Below, one piece after another: positions 17,026 through 25,383 of a DNA stretch of 64,000 nucleotides. The DNA is from Pasteurella sp049941595. Its GTDB lineage: Bacteria; Pseudomonadota; Gammaproteobacteria; Enterobacterales; Pasteurellaceae. The DNA lies in assembly GCA_049941595.1 (NCBI GenBank), contig JBNFNA010000008.1, forward strand, positions 1 to 64,000, read 5' to 3'. How positions within the stretch are numbered: position 1 is the first letter of the stretch; each line of letters starts with the position of its first letter. A program made the position numbers and the translations under genes. The notes beneath the pieces were generated by a model, which had not been told where the DNA came from, did not search any database, and worked only from the letters and a program-made list of their open reading frames with translations.

Positions 17026-18105
17026 TTATTTCACCGCTTGTGCGATTAAATCACCCATTTGTTGGGTAGAAATAGGTTGACCTTCATCGGCTAAGTCTGC
17101 GGTGCGGTATCCTTCTGCGAGGACTTTTTTCACCGCATTTTCAATGGCATTTGCCGCATCGTTTAAATTGAAACTATGACGTAGCATCATGGCTGCAGAT
17201 AAAATTTGTGCAATAGGGTTGGCAATACCTTTGCCAGCAATATCAGGGGCTGAACCACCAGCTGGTTCGTATAAACCAAACCCTTTTTCATTTAAACTCG
17301 CAGAAGGTAGCATGCCCATTGAGCCTGTGATCATGGCACATTCATCGGAGATAATATCACCAAAGATATTTGAGCAAAGTAGCACATCAAAAAATGCGGG
17401 TTGTTTGATTAATTGCATAGTGGCGTTATCAATATAGATATGATCTAATTTCACTTCTGGGTAATCTTTTGCCACTTCACACACCACTTCACGCCATAGA
17501 ATCGAACTCATTAATACATTTGCCTTATCCACAGAAGTGACGTGTTTGTGACGTTTCATTGCTGTTTCAAATGCCACACGTGCAATGCGTTCAATTTCGT
17601 AGCGATGATACACTTCGGTATCAAAGGCTTTTTCGTTGGCACCTTCGCCTTCACGTCCTTTCGGTTGACCAAAATAAATGCCCCCCGTTAATTCACGCAC
17701 GGTAACCATATCAAAGCCTTTCGCTGAAATGTCAGCACGCAATGGACAGAATTTTTCCAAACCTTTGTAAAGGGTTGCAGGACGTAAATTGCAGAATAAA
17801 GCAAAGTGTTTGCGTAACGGTAATAATGCGCCACGTTCAGGTTGTTGTGCAGGTGGTAAGTTTTCCCATTTTGGACCGCCCACCGAGCCAAATAAAATCG
17901 CATCACTTTCTTCACAGCCTTTTAAGGTGTCAGTAGGTAGTGGCGTGCCGTGGTTATCAATCGCAATCCCGCCTACATCAAAAGTGCGGTAGTTTAATTT
18001 GAAATTGTATTTTTGTTGGACGACATCTAACACTTTGATGGCTTCTGCCATAATTTCAGGGCCGATACCGTCGCCACTTAATACGGCGATGTTGAATGTT
18101 TGCAT
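17026..18105 (-). CDS. leuB: 3-isopropylmalate dehydrogenase
   Basis: LeuB is the NAD-dependent oxidative decarboxylase that makes 2-ketoisocaproate precursor. The product has 359 residues. It shows the isocitrate/isopropylmalate dehydrogenase pattern GDGIGPEIMAEA, the LRKHFALFCNLRP arginines, VRELTGGIYFG, and the metal-site region SNIFGDIISDECAMITGSMGMLPSASL. It contains an uptake signal (17982). A long gap with repeat copy 2 lies between it and leuA. Confidence 0.99.
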   Translation of the reverse strand: MQTFNIAVLSGDGIGPEIMAEAIKVLDVVQQKYNFKLNYRTFDVGGIAIDNHGTPLPTDTLKGCEESDAILFGSVGGPKWENLPPAQQPERGALLPLRKHFALFCNLRPATLYKGLEKFCPLRADISAKGFDMVTVRELTGGIYFGQPKGREGEGANEKAFDTEVYHRYEIERIARVAFETAMKRHKHVTSVDKANVLMSSILWREVVCEVAKDYPEVKLDHIYIDNATMQLIKQPAFFDVLLCSNIFGDIISDECAMITGSMGMLPSASLNEKGFGLYEPAGGSAPDIAGKGIANPIAQILSAAMMLRHSFNLNDAANAIENAVKKVLAEGYRTADLADEGQPISTQQMGDLIAQAVK

Positions 18106-18207
18106 TTAGTTTTTTCCTTTTATCTTTTAATGAACTTGTATTGGATGTAGGTGTTAATTTAATTTTTTAGTGTTGTTACTTTTCTTTGCGTTGCCATCTC
18201 TTTCTAC

Positions 18208-18366
18208 TTTTGCTTGTACAAAAAAGGAGCAAAAAATACACCCCGACTAAACTGCATTTCCTCATTCCAAAGAAATTTTCTTTACGCAAAATAAGTTGTC
18301 TTTGCTTCGTTACGCAACCTTATTTTTCTAAAAATTCCGTTTCATTCGGGCAGTTTACACGGGGAT
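18208..18366 (+). repeat. Structured intergenic element, copy 2 (leuA-leuB gap)
   Basis: This is the second copy of the element at 15201. Its outer arms are CCCCGACTAAACTGC (18241-18255) and GCAGTTTACACGGGG (18350-18364), both identical to copy 1. The inner arms AAAATAAGTTG (18288-18298) and CAACCTTATTTTT are also identical to copy 1. The loops differ. It fills most of the 309-bp gap between leuA and leuB, and the rest of the gap shows nothing else besides the uptake signal at 18390. Confidence 0.75.
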
Positions 18367-18414
18367 AAACTGCCTATTTGCAAGTTGAAAAGTGCGGTGA
18401 TTTTTAGAAAAGTT

Positions 18415-19974
18415 TTATACACCTACAATTTTATGTAATTTTAAATCTGCGACTTTTTGTGAGCGGTAGATCGCATTGATAGCGTGGATTAAAGCTCTGG
18501 CGGAAGACTCCACGATATCAGTGGCTAAACCTACGCCGTGGAAGCGTCTTCCGTCGTGTTCGACAACGATATCCACTTGCCCCAAGGCTTCTGCGCCTTC
18601 GCCTTTAGCAGTTAAGTTATAGTGCAACATTTTCACGTCTAAACCTGTAATGGCTAAAATCGCGTTATAAACCGCATCGACTGGGCCGTTACCGCCACTT
18701 GAAACTTGGCTCACTTTCTTGCCGTCTAATTCCACTTGCACAAAGGCGGATGCTGGCAAATGGCTGATACATTGTGAAGTGATCACGTCTAAAGTTAAGC
18801 GATCTTCATCGCCTTGTTGCATATCAATAAAGGCAAGCGCTTCTAAGTCATAATCAAATACTTGGCCTTTCTTATCCGCTAATTTCAAGAACGCATCATA
18901 TAATTTATCTAAATCATAATCGTGATCTTGGTAGCCCATTTCTTGCATATGATTTCGTACTGCGGCTCTGCCAGAACGTGCGGTTAAATTTAATTTTTCT
19001 TTTTTCAAACCAATGGTTTCTGGTGACATAATTTCGTACGTGTTTTTATGTTTCACCATACCGTCTTGGTGGATGCCGGACGAGTGGGCGAATGCGTTAG
19101 CCCCCACAATCGCTTTGTTTGGCTGGATAGGCATATTACATAATTGGCTGACCATTTGGCTGACGCGATGAATTTCTTGCGTATTAATGCGAGTGTCTAA
19201 ACCTTTGAATATATCTTGGCGTGTTTTGATTGCCATCACCACTTCTTCCAAAGCTGTATTGCCCGCACGTTCACCGATACCGTTGATAGTACATTCAATT
19301 TGTCTTGCTCCATATTGCACAGCAGTTAATGAGTTGGCAGTCGCCATACCTAAATCGTTGTGGCAATGCACCGAAATCACCGCTTTATCAATATTAGGCA
19401 CACGGTTCATTACGTTGTGAATAATGTCGCCAAATTGAGTTGGTAAAGTGTAACCTACGGTATCTGGAATATTGATTGTCGTAGCCCCCGCATTGATTGC
19501 TGCTTCCACAATACGGCAAATATTATCAATGCCTGTGCGACCAGCATCTTCACAAGAAAATTCCACGTCATCAGTATAATTTCTCGCACGTTTTACTGCG
19601 TGGATCGCCATATCGACTACATCATCAAAAGTGCGACGTAATTTTGCTTCGACGTGTAAGGCTGAGGTTGCGATAAAAGTATGAATACGGAAGGCTTCAG
19701 CCACTTTTAAGGCTTCGGCGGCAGCATCAATGTCTTTATTCACCGCACGAGATAATGCGCATACTCGGCTGTTTTTGATATGACGAGCGATGGTTTGCAC
19801 TGATTCAAAATCCCCCGCAGAAGAAACCGGAAAGCCCACTTCCATTACATCAACGCCTAAACGTTCTAAAGCTAAGGCAATTTGTAATTTTTCTTTCACC
19901 GTCAAACTGGCTTTTAAGGCTTGCTCGCCGTCACGCAATGTTGTGTCAAAAATGATGATGTTGTTGTTTGCCAT
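18415..19974 (-). CDS. leuA: 2-isopropylmalate synthase
   Basis: LeuA performs the first committed step of leucine synthesis, condensing acetyl-CoA with 2-ketoisovalerate, and is feedback-inhibited by leucine. The 519-residue product has a TIM-barrel catalytic part with DTTLRDGEQA (about 10), metal-binding histidines in SVHCHNDLGMA, and NGIGERAGNTALEE. The C-terminal regulatory LeuA domain runs from about 390. It is the first structural gene of the operon, behind the leader peptide and attenuator. Confidence 0.99.
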   Translation of the reverse strand: MANNNIIIFDTTLRDGEQALKASLTVKEKLQIALALERLGVDVMEVGFPVSSAGDFESVQTIARHIKNSRVCALSRAVNKDIDAAAEALKVAEAFRIHTFIATSALHVEAKLRRTFDDVVDMAIHAVKRARNYTDDVEFSCEDAGRTGIDNICRIVEAAINAGATTINIPDTVGYTLPTQFGDIIHNVMNRVPNIDKAVISVHCHNDLGMATANSLTAVQYGARQIECTINGIGERAGNTALEEVVMAIKTRQDIFKGLDTRINTQEIHRVSQMVSQLCNMPIQPNKAIVGANAFAHSSGIHQDGMVKHKNTYEIMSPETIGLKKEKLNLTARSGRAAVRNHMQEMGYQDHDYDLDKLYDAFLKLADKKGQVFDYDLEALAFIDMQQGDEDRLTLDVITSQCISHLPASAFVQVELDGKKVSQVSSGGNGPVDAVYNAILAITGLDVKMLHYNLTAKGEGAEALGQVDIVVEHDGRRFHGVGLATDIVESSARALIHAINAIYRSQKVADLKLHKIVGV

Positions 19975-20033
19975 ATTATTGTCCTTGCTTTTATTTTTTG
20001 ACTAAAGTGCAATGTATTTTTGAAAAATTGGTA

Positions 20034-20062
20034 TAAAAAAACCCGCCTAATGAGTGCGGGTT
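20034..20062 (-). terminator. Leucine attenuator (terminator hairpin in the leuA leader)
   Basis: AACCCGC and GCGGGTT pair around a 9-nt loop, followed on the minus strand by TTTTTTT. It lies between the leader peptide stop (20066) and leuA, as expected for transcription attenuation. Confidence 0.8.
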
Positions 20063-20065
20063 AAA

Positions 20066-20158
20066 TTAACTGGATTTTTTACTCTTTTTTATCCACAACC
20101 TAGCCGCACACGAGTGTGAGAGCAAAATGTTGAGCCATAAAATACTAATGTTAAACAT
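20066..20158 (-). CDS. leuL: leu operon leader peptide
   Basis: This is a 30-codon frame starting ATG at 20158 with AAGGA about 8 nt upstream. It reads MFNISILWLNILLSHSCAAR, then LWIKKSKKSS. Five of the 30 residues are Leu (TTA, CTC, TTG, CTC, TTG), and four of them fall within seven codons. The frame ends 4 nt before the attenuator hairpin and follows a good promoter. The arrangement matches leader-peptide attenuation: ribosome stalling at Leu codons when leucyl-tRNA is scarce prevents the terminator. No anti-terminator was worked out in detail, so the mechanism is inferred. Confidence 0.72.
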   Translation of the reverse strand: MFNISILWLNILLSHSCAARLWIKKSKKSS

Positions 20159-20193
20159 AAGTTAAATCCTTGTTTGAAACTGTAACGTTTTTC

Positions 20194-20221
20194 ATCTTAC
20201 CGATTAATATAATGCTGTCAA
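20194..20221 (-). promoter_or_regulatory. leu operon promoter
   Basis: On the minus strand a perfect -35 TTGACA (20221-20216) and a -10 TAAGAT (20199-20194) are separated by 16 nt. The start would fall near 20187, about 30 nt before the leader peptide ATG. Confidence 0.68.
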
Positions 20222-20473
20222 ATAAAATTTTAGTGTTTAATTTGTTTTTGTGAGGGGTTTTTAGAAAGAGCACGGTGGGAAAATCTATTATTTTTACCTA
20301 TTTTGGTTTTTCATTCTATATTATCCAATACAGATATGTTTTTTATACTGTATTTTTCATAATGTATAAAAAATACCACTTTTTTATACGTGGGTGGAAA
20401 CTTGAAAGTCAGTCAACTTGTGCAGGTATGCGTTGTTATGGTTTTTCGTCGTTCTCAAAGGCGACAAGCTAAA
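20222..20473. other. Intergenic region between srlR end and leu promoter
   Basis: This AT-rich stretch carries no convincing gene. The decamer TTTTTTATAC occurs at 20339-20348 and 20380-20389, with its complement GTATAAAAAA at 20364-20373. The first and inverted copies can form a hairpin and might serve as a terminator for srlR or an operator. Nothing else is identifiable. Confidence 0.45.
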
Positions 20474-21238
20474 CTAACTAATTATGAGTTGGATACCTTT
20501 CTCAATAAGTTTATCACGCATTTCTTTAGGTAAATTATCATCAGTCACAATCGTATGGATTTTTTCTAAACCACAAACAATATTTGGCGTTTTGCGTCCA
20601 AATTTACTGGAGTCAGCAAGGACAATAATTTTTTTGGCTGCGTTACACATTAATGAACTGACGCGATAAACTTCATTAAAGGTGGTTAAACCAATCTCAA
20701 GATCAAGTCCGTCAGTGCCAATAAATAATGTGTCAAAGGTCGAACCAATAAAAACGGATTCAGCAAAATAGCCATGAAATGAAGCTGATTTTTCACGAAA
20801 TGAGCCACCAGACATTAAGAGGTTATAGGATTTATTGAGTTGTAACACGGCATTAAAAATCGTTAGGCTATTTGTCATAATAGATAAGTTATCAAATGCA
20901 GTTAGATTAGGGATAATTTGTAGGACGGTACTCCCCGCATCGAAGATAATGGAATCGCCTTCGTTGATCAGCGTGGCAGCTTTTTTGCCGATTCGTTGTT
21001 TTTGATTGAGGTTAACATTCGTTTTAAAATCAATCGGTGGATCCTGCTCAAGCTCTTTTTGTGTGGCAACAACACTGCCGTAAGTTCGTAATACTTTATT
21101 TTGCTTTTCCAGTGCGGTGAGATCTTTCCGAATTGTTGCCCCAGTGAGATGAAAATGAGTGGCTAATTCATCAACTTTGGTTTTTCCATTAGTCATTAAA
21201 TAATTAAAAATATGTTGCTGTCTTTCAAAAGGTTTCAT
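20474..21238 (-). CDS. srlR: DeoR-family transcriptional repressor of the sorbitol operon
   Basis: SrlR is expected to repress the sorbitol (glucitol) operon until sorbitol-6-phosphate binds. The 254-residue product has an N-terminal DeoR helix-turn-helix (KTKVDELATHFHLTGATIRKDL, about 18-40). Its sugar-phosphate-sensing domain has DAGSTVLQIIPNL, SGGSFR and FIGTDGLDLEIGLTT. It is the last gene of the srl operon. AGGAAAA precedes the ATG. The gene name rests on operon context and family. Confidence 0.9.
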   Translation of the reverse strand: MKPFERQQHIFNYLMTNGKTKVDELATHFHLTGATIRKDLTALEKQNKVLRTYGSVVATQKELEQDPPIDFKTNVNLNQKQRIGKKAATLINEGDSIIFDAGSTVLQIIPNLTAFDNLSIMTNSLTIFNAVLQLNKSYNLLMSGGSFREKSASFHGYFAESVFIGSTFDTLFIGTDGLDLEIGLTTFNEVYRVSSLMCNAAKKIIVLADSSKFGRKTPNIVCGLEKIHTIVTDDNLPKEMRDKLIEKGIQLIIS

Positions 21239-21281
21239 GTTTTTTCCTATATCTTAGCGAGCATATTTTTGTGTTATCCTG

Positions 21282-21929
21282 CTAATCATTTTCGAGTTTT
21301 TTGATCACATCAAGTAATGTGGGTAATTGAGCATCCGCAATGGCAAACTTGGCATTTTGATAATCAGGATTCACGAGAAAGGTACGTAAACCTGCTGCTT
21401 TAGCGGCAATTAAACCGATAACACTGTCTTCAATCACTAGGCATTCTTTTGCTTCAACGCCCAATTTTTGAATGGTTTTTAAATATACCGCAGGGTGGGG
21501 TTTACCAAACTGCTCATGCTCGGCACTGCATTGAAGAGCAAAGTAATCCCATAATTTTAACTTATCAAATACCGCTTGAATGATTTTGGGGGAGGATGAA
21601 GTAGCTACTGCCGTTTTGATATGTTTTGCTTTCAGGAAATCCAGTAACTCATATAATCCCAACATTGGCTGACCTTCTCGCAAAATCGCTTGATACACAT
21701 GATTTAAGATTTTATCTGCTAATTGTCGTGTATCTGTCGGTAAATTAAAATGTTGGATCCAAGTACTGGCAATTTCGTCAATACGCTTACCTCGAGTTAG
21801 TTGCTCACAGGTTTGTATTGTAATGTGAATATCAAAGTCTGCTAAGGCATGAATTTGTGCTTTTGCCCAGTGTTGTTCAGAGTCAATAATGACGCCGTCC
21901 ATGTCAAAAATCACGCTACTTATTTTCAT
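21282..21929 (-). CDS. HAD-superfamily sugar phosphatase (HxpB/YniC-like)
   Basis: The 215-residue product opens VIFDMDGVIIDSE, the HAD nucleophile motif. The core and cap signatures are TAVATSSSPKIIQAVF (motif II) and GKPHPAVYLKTIQKLGV (motif III), with EDSVIGLIAAKAAGLRT (motif IV) after them. The pattern is that of beta-phosphoglucomutase-like phosphatases close to E. coli HxpB/YniC, which dephosphorylate hexitol and 2-deoxyglucose phosphates. It lies between gutM and srlR, so sorbitol-6-phosphate or an analogue is a likely substrate, perhaps to relieve sugar-phosphate stress. This substrate is inference. The E. coli srl operon lacks a gene of this type at this position. Confidence 0.85.
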   Translation of the reverse strand: MKISSVIFDMDGVIIDSEQHWAKAQIHALADFDIHITIQTCEQLTRGKRIDEIASTWIQHFNLPTDTRQLADKILNHVYQAILREGQPMLGLYELLDFLKAKHIKTAVATSSSPKIIQAVFDKLKLWDYFALQCSAEHEQFGKPHPAVYLKTIQKLGVEAKECLVIEDSVIGLIAAKAAGLRTFLVNPDYQNAKFAIADAQLPTLLDVIKKLEND

Positions 21930-22010
21930 TTATTGCTCTGCTCGTATTATAAAATATTTTAAGATTAAAAGTGTATTCATTGAAAGAAAAAAATGTGCAT
22001 TCTCGATGAG

Positions 22011-22379
22011 TTAACTTCTATGAAACGCTGAAAGGGCAATTTTTAAGGCAAATTGTGATTTTTTATCTTTCGGGAAAATCTGTTCTGGTTGAATTTGATC
22101 CACTTTTAACCCAATGACTGGTTCACATTTTTGTGGGCGAGCGAATACAGAAAGTCCTTTCATTTGTAAGCTATCAATGACGGTTTGGTTATCATCAATG
22201 GCCAGTACAATGATAGACTTGGGATTAAAACGCCCACTGTTTCTGCCTGTTAAAATTTTACCTTTTTGACTAATTGCCATAAACGCACGATTAAACGCCG
22301 AGACTTGTCGCCAACCAAGAATAATTTGTATTAGCCACATAAATGCGGCAAAGAAAATCAATACTGTTATGCTATCCAC
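22011..22379 (-). CDS. gutM: Glucitol operon activator GutM
   Basis: GutM (SrlM) is a co-activator of the sorbitol operon. The 122-residue product has an N-terminal hydrophobic segment (about 4-22, ITVLIFFAAFMWLIQIILG), then QVSAFNRAF, KGKILTGRNSGRF and VLAIDDNQTVIDSLQMKGLSVFARPQ, all typical of the family. The start is GTG at 22379, supported by GGAGG 5 nt upstream. A 109-bp gap separates it from srlD. Confidence 0.93.
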   Translation of the reverse strand: MDSITVLIFFAAFMWLIQIILGWRQVSAFNRAFMAISQKGKILTGRNSGRFNPKSIIVLAIDDNQTVIDSLQMKGLSVFARPQKCEPVIGLKVDQIQPEQIFPKDKKSQFALKIALSAFHRS

Positions 22380-22488
22380 GAATCCTCCAAAAACTGAAAT
22401 AACTTTTAGCCAAGTTTAATATCGGATGTCTCTTTGAAATGGATGACCCTTTTTCAACAAGGCTAAAAGTTACCGCATTTTTGTTTGC

Positions 22489-23268
22489 TTAGAACATCAC
22501 TTGTCCGCCAGTGATATTAATTGATTGACCAGTACAATAAGATGCTTCTTCGCTTGCGTAGAATTTCAATACGTTCAATACATCTTGATAATCACAGCCA
22601 CGTTTAAGTGGTACTTTATCAATGTACACTTGTTCAACTTGATCTTCAGGAATACCTAATTTCTTCGCGTATTGAGGGATCAAAGATTGGAACATTGGTG
22701 ATTTGAGTAAGTTACCTAACATTAATGAATGTACGGTAATGCCGTGATCAGCAAGATCCAAAGCAAGAGATTGTGTTAAACCTACGCCACCGAATTTTGC
22801 CGCACTGTAACCTGAGTTGTATTTACTACCCACTTTACCTGATTTAGAGTTGATTTGGATAATACGACCTTTCACGCCATCACGAATCATTAAGCGAGAG
22901 AAGTGTTTCGCACATAAGAAGTAACCAGTTAGGTTAACTTTGACAGAAAGATCGAAATCTTTTAACTCGAAATCCCAAATTGGAGAGGCTTTCGCAGTAC
23001 CTGCACTATAAACGAGTAAATCAACTCGTCCGAATGCTTCATCTGCTGCACGTGCAAGGTTTTCAACACTTGCTTCGTCGCCTGCATCCACTTGTACACC
23101 AACAGATTGACCTTCGCCGCGTTGAGTATTAATACGTGCCGCAACATTTTTGGCGTTATCGCCATTAAGGTCAGCAACAACAACACGGTATCCTGCTTCT
23201 GCAAGACCTTCAGATAAGAAGGCACCTAATGTTTGGCCACCGCCAACAACAACTGCAACTTTTGACAT
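22489..23268 (-). CDS. srlD: Sorbitol-6-phosphate 2-dehydrogenase
   Basis: SrlD oxidises sorbitol-6-phosphate to fructose-6-phosphate with NAD, feeding glycolysis. The 259-residue product equals the E. coli length and is a short-chain dehydrogenase. The nucleotide-binding loop is VVGGGQTLGAFL (about 7-18), the catalytic pattern is INSKSGKVG...YSAAKFGG (Ser and Tyr-x3-Lys), and the end is TGQSINITGGQVMF. It starts 28 nt after srlB. Confidence 0.97.
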   Translation of the reverse strand: MSKVAVVVGGGQTLGAFLSEGLAEAGYRVVVADLNGDNAKNVAARINTQRGEGQSVGVQVDAGDEASVENLARAADEAFGRVDLLVYSAGTAKASPIWDFELKDFDLSVKVNLTGYFLCAKHFSRLMIRDGVKGRIIQINSKSGKVGSKYNSGYSAAKFGGVGLTQSLALDLADHGITVHSLMLGNLLKSPMFQSLIPQYAKKLGIPEDQVEQVYIDKVPLKRGCDYQDVLNVLKFYASEEASYCTGQSINITGGQVMF

Positions 23269-23296
23269 AATTTTTTCCTTCTAGAATTAAAATGGA

Positions 23297-23668
23297 TTAT
23301 TTTTCATCACGTTTAATGACTAAAACGCTATCGACTGCAACGTTTTTCGGTGCACTACCTTCGAGGTGAACACTACCTGGGAATTCCGCTGCTGCTGCAC
23401 TGTCAAAACGCCAAGTAACGTGACCGAGTTCTTTAAGGTTTTTGTTCGCTACATCACCGATTGCTGTGATGTAGTAAGTGTGTTGATCAAAATTTACTTG
23501 ATCGCCAACTTGTAAATTATCAAGCAAATCGCCATGTTCAAGGATATAGCAGTAATCTGCAATATCAGCTGGTACACCTTGTTTAAAAGTGATCAACATG
23601 CCGTCTTCTAAAGCGTCGCTTGCTGAATCACCCACTTGAGTAAATTTAGATTGATAAAGAGTCTTCAT
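23297..23668 (-). CDS. srlB: PTS glucitol/sorbitol-specific EIIA component
   Basis: EIIA-Gut accepts phosphate from HPr and passes it to EIIB. I chose the ATG at 23668, giving 123 residues as in E. coli, with AAGGA upstream; an upstream TTG would add 8 unlikely residues. The opening MKTLYQSKFTQVGDSA and the segment YCYILEHGDL with His45, the likely phosphorylation site, fit the family. The gene lies between srlE and srlD. Confidence 0.95.
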   Translation of the reverse strand: MKTLYQSKFTQVGDSASDALEDGMLITFKQGVPADIADYCYILEHGDLLDNLQVGDQVNFDQHTYYITAIGDVANKNLKELGHVTWRFDSAAAAEFPGSVHLEGSAPKNVAVDSVLVIKRDEK

Positions 23669-23744
23669 TACTAAAATCCTTACCTGTGTCAATTTGAGTT
23701 AAGTGAAATATAATGGACGCATTACAACACGCCCATTATGTGAA

Positions 23745-24743
23745 TTAGTGATAAATAAAGGCGGAAACTAACCATGCTACGAGTACTGTTGGGGCACCAG
23801 TTAAGAAACGACCCACTAATACTGCTGGGACACCAACACGTACGGTGTCTTGTTTGGCTTCTGCCATAGATAAGCCTACTGGGATGAAATCACAAGCGGC
23901 TTGAGCGTTAATTGCGAATAATGCAGGTAGTGCTAGGTGTGGTGGAATATTACCCAAACCAATTTGCGTACCCACTAAAACACCGATAACTTGTGCAATG
24001 ACCGCCCCTGGTCCTAAGAATGGAGAAAGGAGAGGGAAAGAACAGATCAATGCCAGTGTAACGAGTCCAATCGGGCTATTTGCTAAAGGTGTTAAACCGT
24101 GAGCAACTAAATCCCCTAAACCAGATGCAATGATGATACCGATTAAGGCTGAAACGAACGCCATAAATGGCAAAATTGTTTTCAGTACGGTGTCAATGGT
24201 GTCTCGTCCAGCTTGGAAGAAGACCGCCACAATAGAACCCATACCAATACCAATTTTTGCTAATAAACCATCGCTTTGCTCAGTAATTTTTTTATTGGCA
24301 TCATATTCTTTGTATTGCTGAGTTGGTGCGGCTGGCTCTTTCGCAGTTTCTGCTGCTTGTGGTGCAGATGCATCTGAATCAATTAGCTGAATGTTTTGTG
24401 ATCTAACGCCTGAAACATAAATATCTTCTACAATATATTGTGCAAGCGGACCTGATTTACCTGTTGCGTGAATATTAATGGTTGGAATACGACGTTTTGG
24501 GTATAAACCACAACGTAATGTACCGCCACAGTCAATGATTGCGATACCAATTTCTTCGGCAGGTGGCTCACCTTCTTTGAAGCCATCAACCGCTTCCCAA
24601 CCTGTTAATTGTGCAATCGTATCTACGATGTCTGGTCGAGTGCCACCAGTCATATAAACAACTTTTTTCCCTTCGACTACTGGTAGTGTTAAAGGACCGC
24701 CCCAACCGCTATTTCCTCTTTCAATATAAAGTGCTTTACTCAT
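23745..24743 (-). CDS. srlE: PTS glucitol/sorbitol-specific EIIB/EIIC2 component
   Basis: SrlE carries the EIIB phosphorylation domain and half of the membrane channel. The product has 332 residues. The N-terminal part starts ALYIERGNSGWGGPLTLP and includes the EIIB cysteine region IIDCGGTLRCGLYP (Cys72 probable phosphosite). An Ala/Gln/Pro-rich linker (about 130-150) follows. The C-terminal part has about five membrane segments (GSIVAVFFQAGRDTIDTVLK onward). It lies 28 nt after srlA. Confidence 0.96.
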   Translation of the reverse strand: MSKALYIERGNSGWGGPLTLPVVEGKKVVYMTGGTRPDIVDTIAQLTGWEAVDGFKEGEPPAEEIGIAIIDCGGTLRCGLYPKRRIPTINIHATGKSGPLAQYIVEDIYVSGVRSQNIQLIDSDASAPQAAETAKEPAAPTQQYKEYDANKKITEQSDGLLAKIGIGMGSIVAVFFQAGRDTIDTVLKTILPFMAFVSALIGIIIASGLGDLVAHGLTPLANSPIGLVTLALICSFPLLSPFLGPGAVIAQVIGVLVGTQIGLGNIPPHLALPALFAINAQAACDFIPVGLSMAEAKQDTVRVGVPAVLVGRFLTGAPTVLVAWLVSAFIYH

Positions 24744-24771
24744 TATTTGTTACTCCGTTCTTAAGAGATGA

Positions 24772-25326
24772 TTAATTAGAGATGTGAACTTCACGTTCAA
24801 GGGTGATACCCATTCTTTTCTCAAAAATTGCGGTAGTGAAGTCAGTGATCCAGCCACGGAAAAAGTTAGTTACCATACCGACTAGCAAATAACTGATTGC
24901 TAACGGACCAAGCGGTAAACCTAATGTGGTTAAGCCACTTGCGATACCTAAGTAAACAAAGAGTTCGCCTGGATTAATGTGTGGGAATAATCCATTCATT
25001 GAATGGCAGCTATATGAAGCAGCAGCGTAATAGCTTGGTTTGTAACGTTCAGGTAAGAAACGACCTAAACTTAATGTCATAGGATTACAGAAAATAAATG
25101 TACCAATGACGGGTAAAATTAAATAGCGAGAGATGGGATTGCCGGCACTACGTTGGGCAAGACGCTCAATACGTTCTTGTCCAATAAACTTAATTAAAGC
25201 ATTCATGACAACCAAAAGAGAAATTAATAAAGGTAAGATGCCTGTCATCATACTCACTAAAACTTCACCACCTTTCTGGAATAGCCCAATAAACCACTCG
25301 GCACCATGTGTAATGTATTCGATCAT
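24772..25326 (-). CDS. srlA: PTS glucitol/sorbitol-specific EIIC component
   Basis: SrlA forms part of the sorbitol channel in the inner membrane. The chosen ATG at 25326 has a perfect AGGAGG 5 nt upstream and gives 184 residues starting MIEYITHGAEWFIGLFQKGG, the standard family start. An in-frame ATG at 25395 would lie at the likely promoter, so I reject it. Several membrane segments are visible. It is the first gene of the operon, 90 bp downstream of a CRP-like site. Confidence 0.96.
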   Translation of the reverse strand: MIEYITHGAEWFIGLFQKGGEVLVSMMTGILPLLISLLVVMNALIKFIGQERIERLAQRSAGNPISRYLILPVIGTFIFCNPMTLSLGRFLPERYKPSYYAAASYSCHSMNGLFPHINPGELFVYLGIASGLTTLGLPLGPLAISYLLVGMVTNFFRGWITDFTTAIFEKRMGITLEREVHISN

Positions 25327-25383
25327 ACGACCTCCTATAATGAAGAGTTGAAATTGTGTTGCTATAGAACGACAACGTGTTTG

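Noticed and set aside
16869..17069. 66-codon plus-strand frame between leuC and leuB
   Set aside because: It is antisense within the operon gap, contains the uptake signal, and has no ribosome site.
20275..20472. 65-codon plus-strand frame in the srlR-leu gap
   Set aside because: Its codons are AT-rich low-complexity sequence. It spans the TTTTTTATAC repeats and has no family resemblance.
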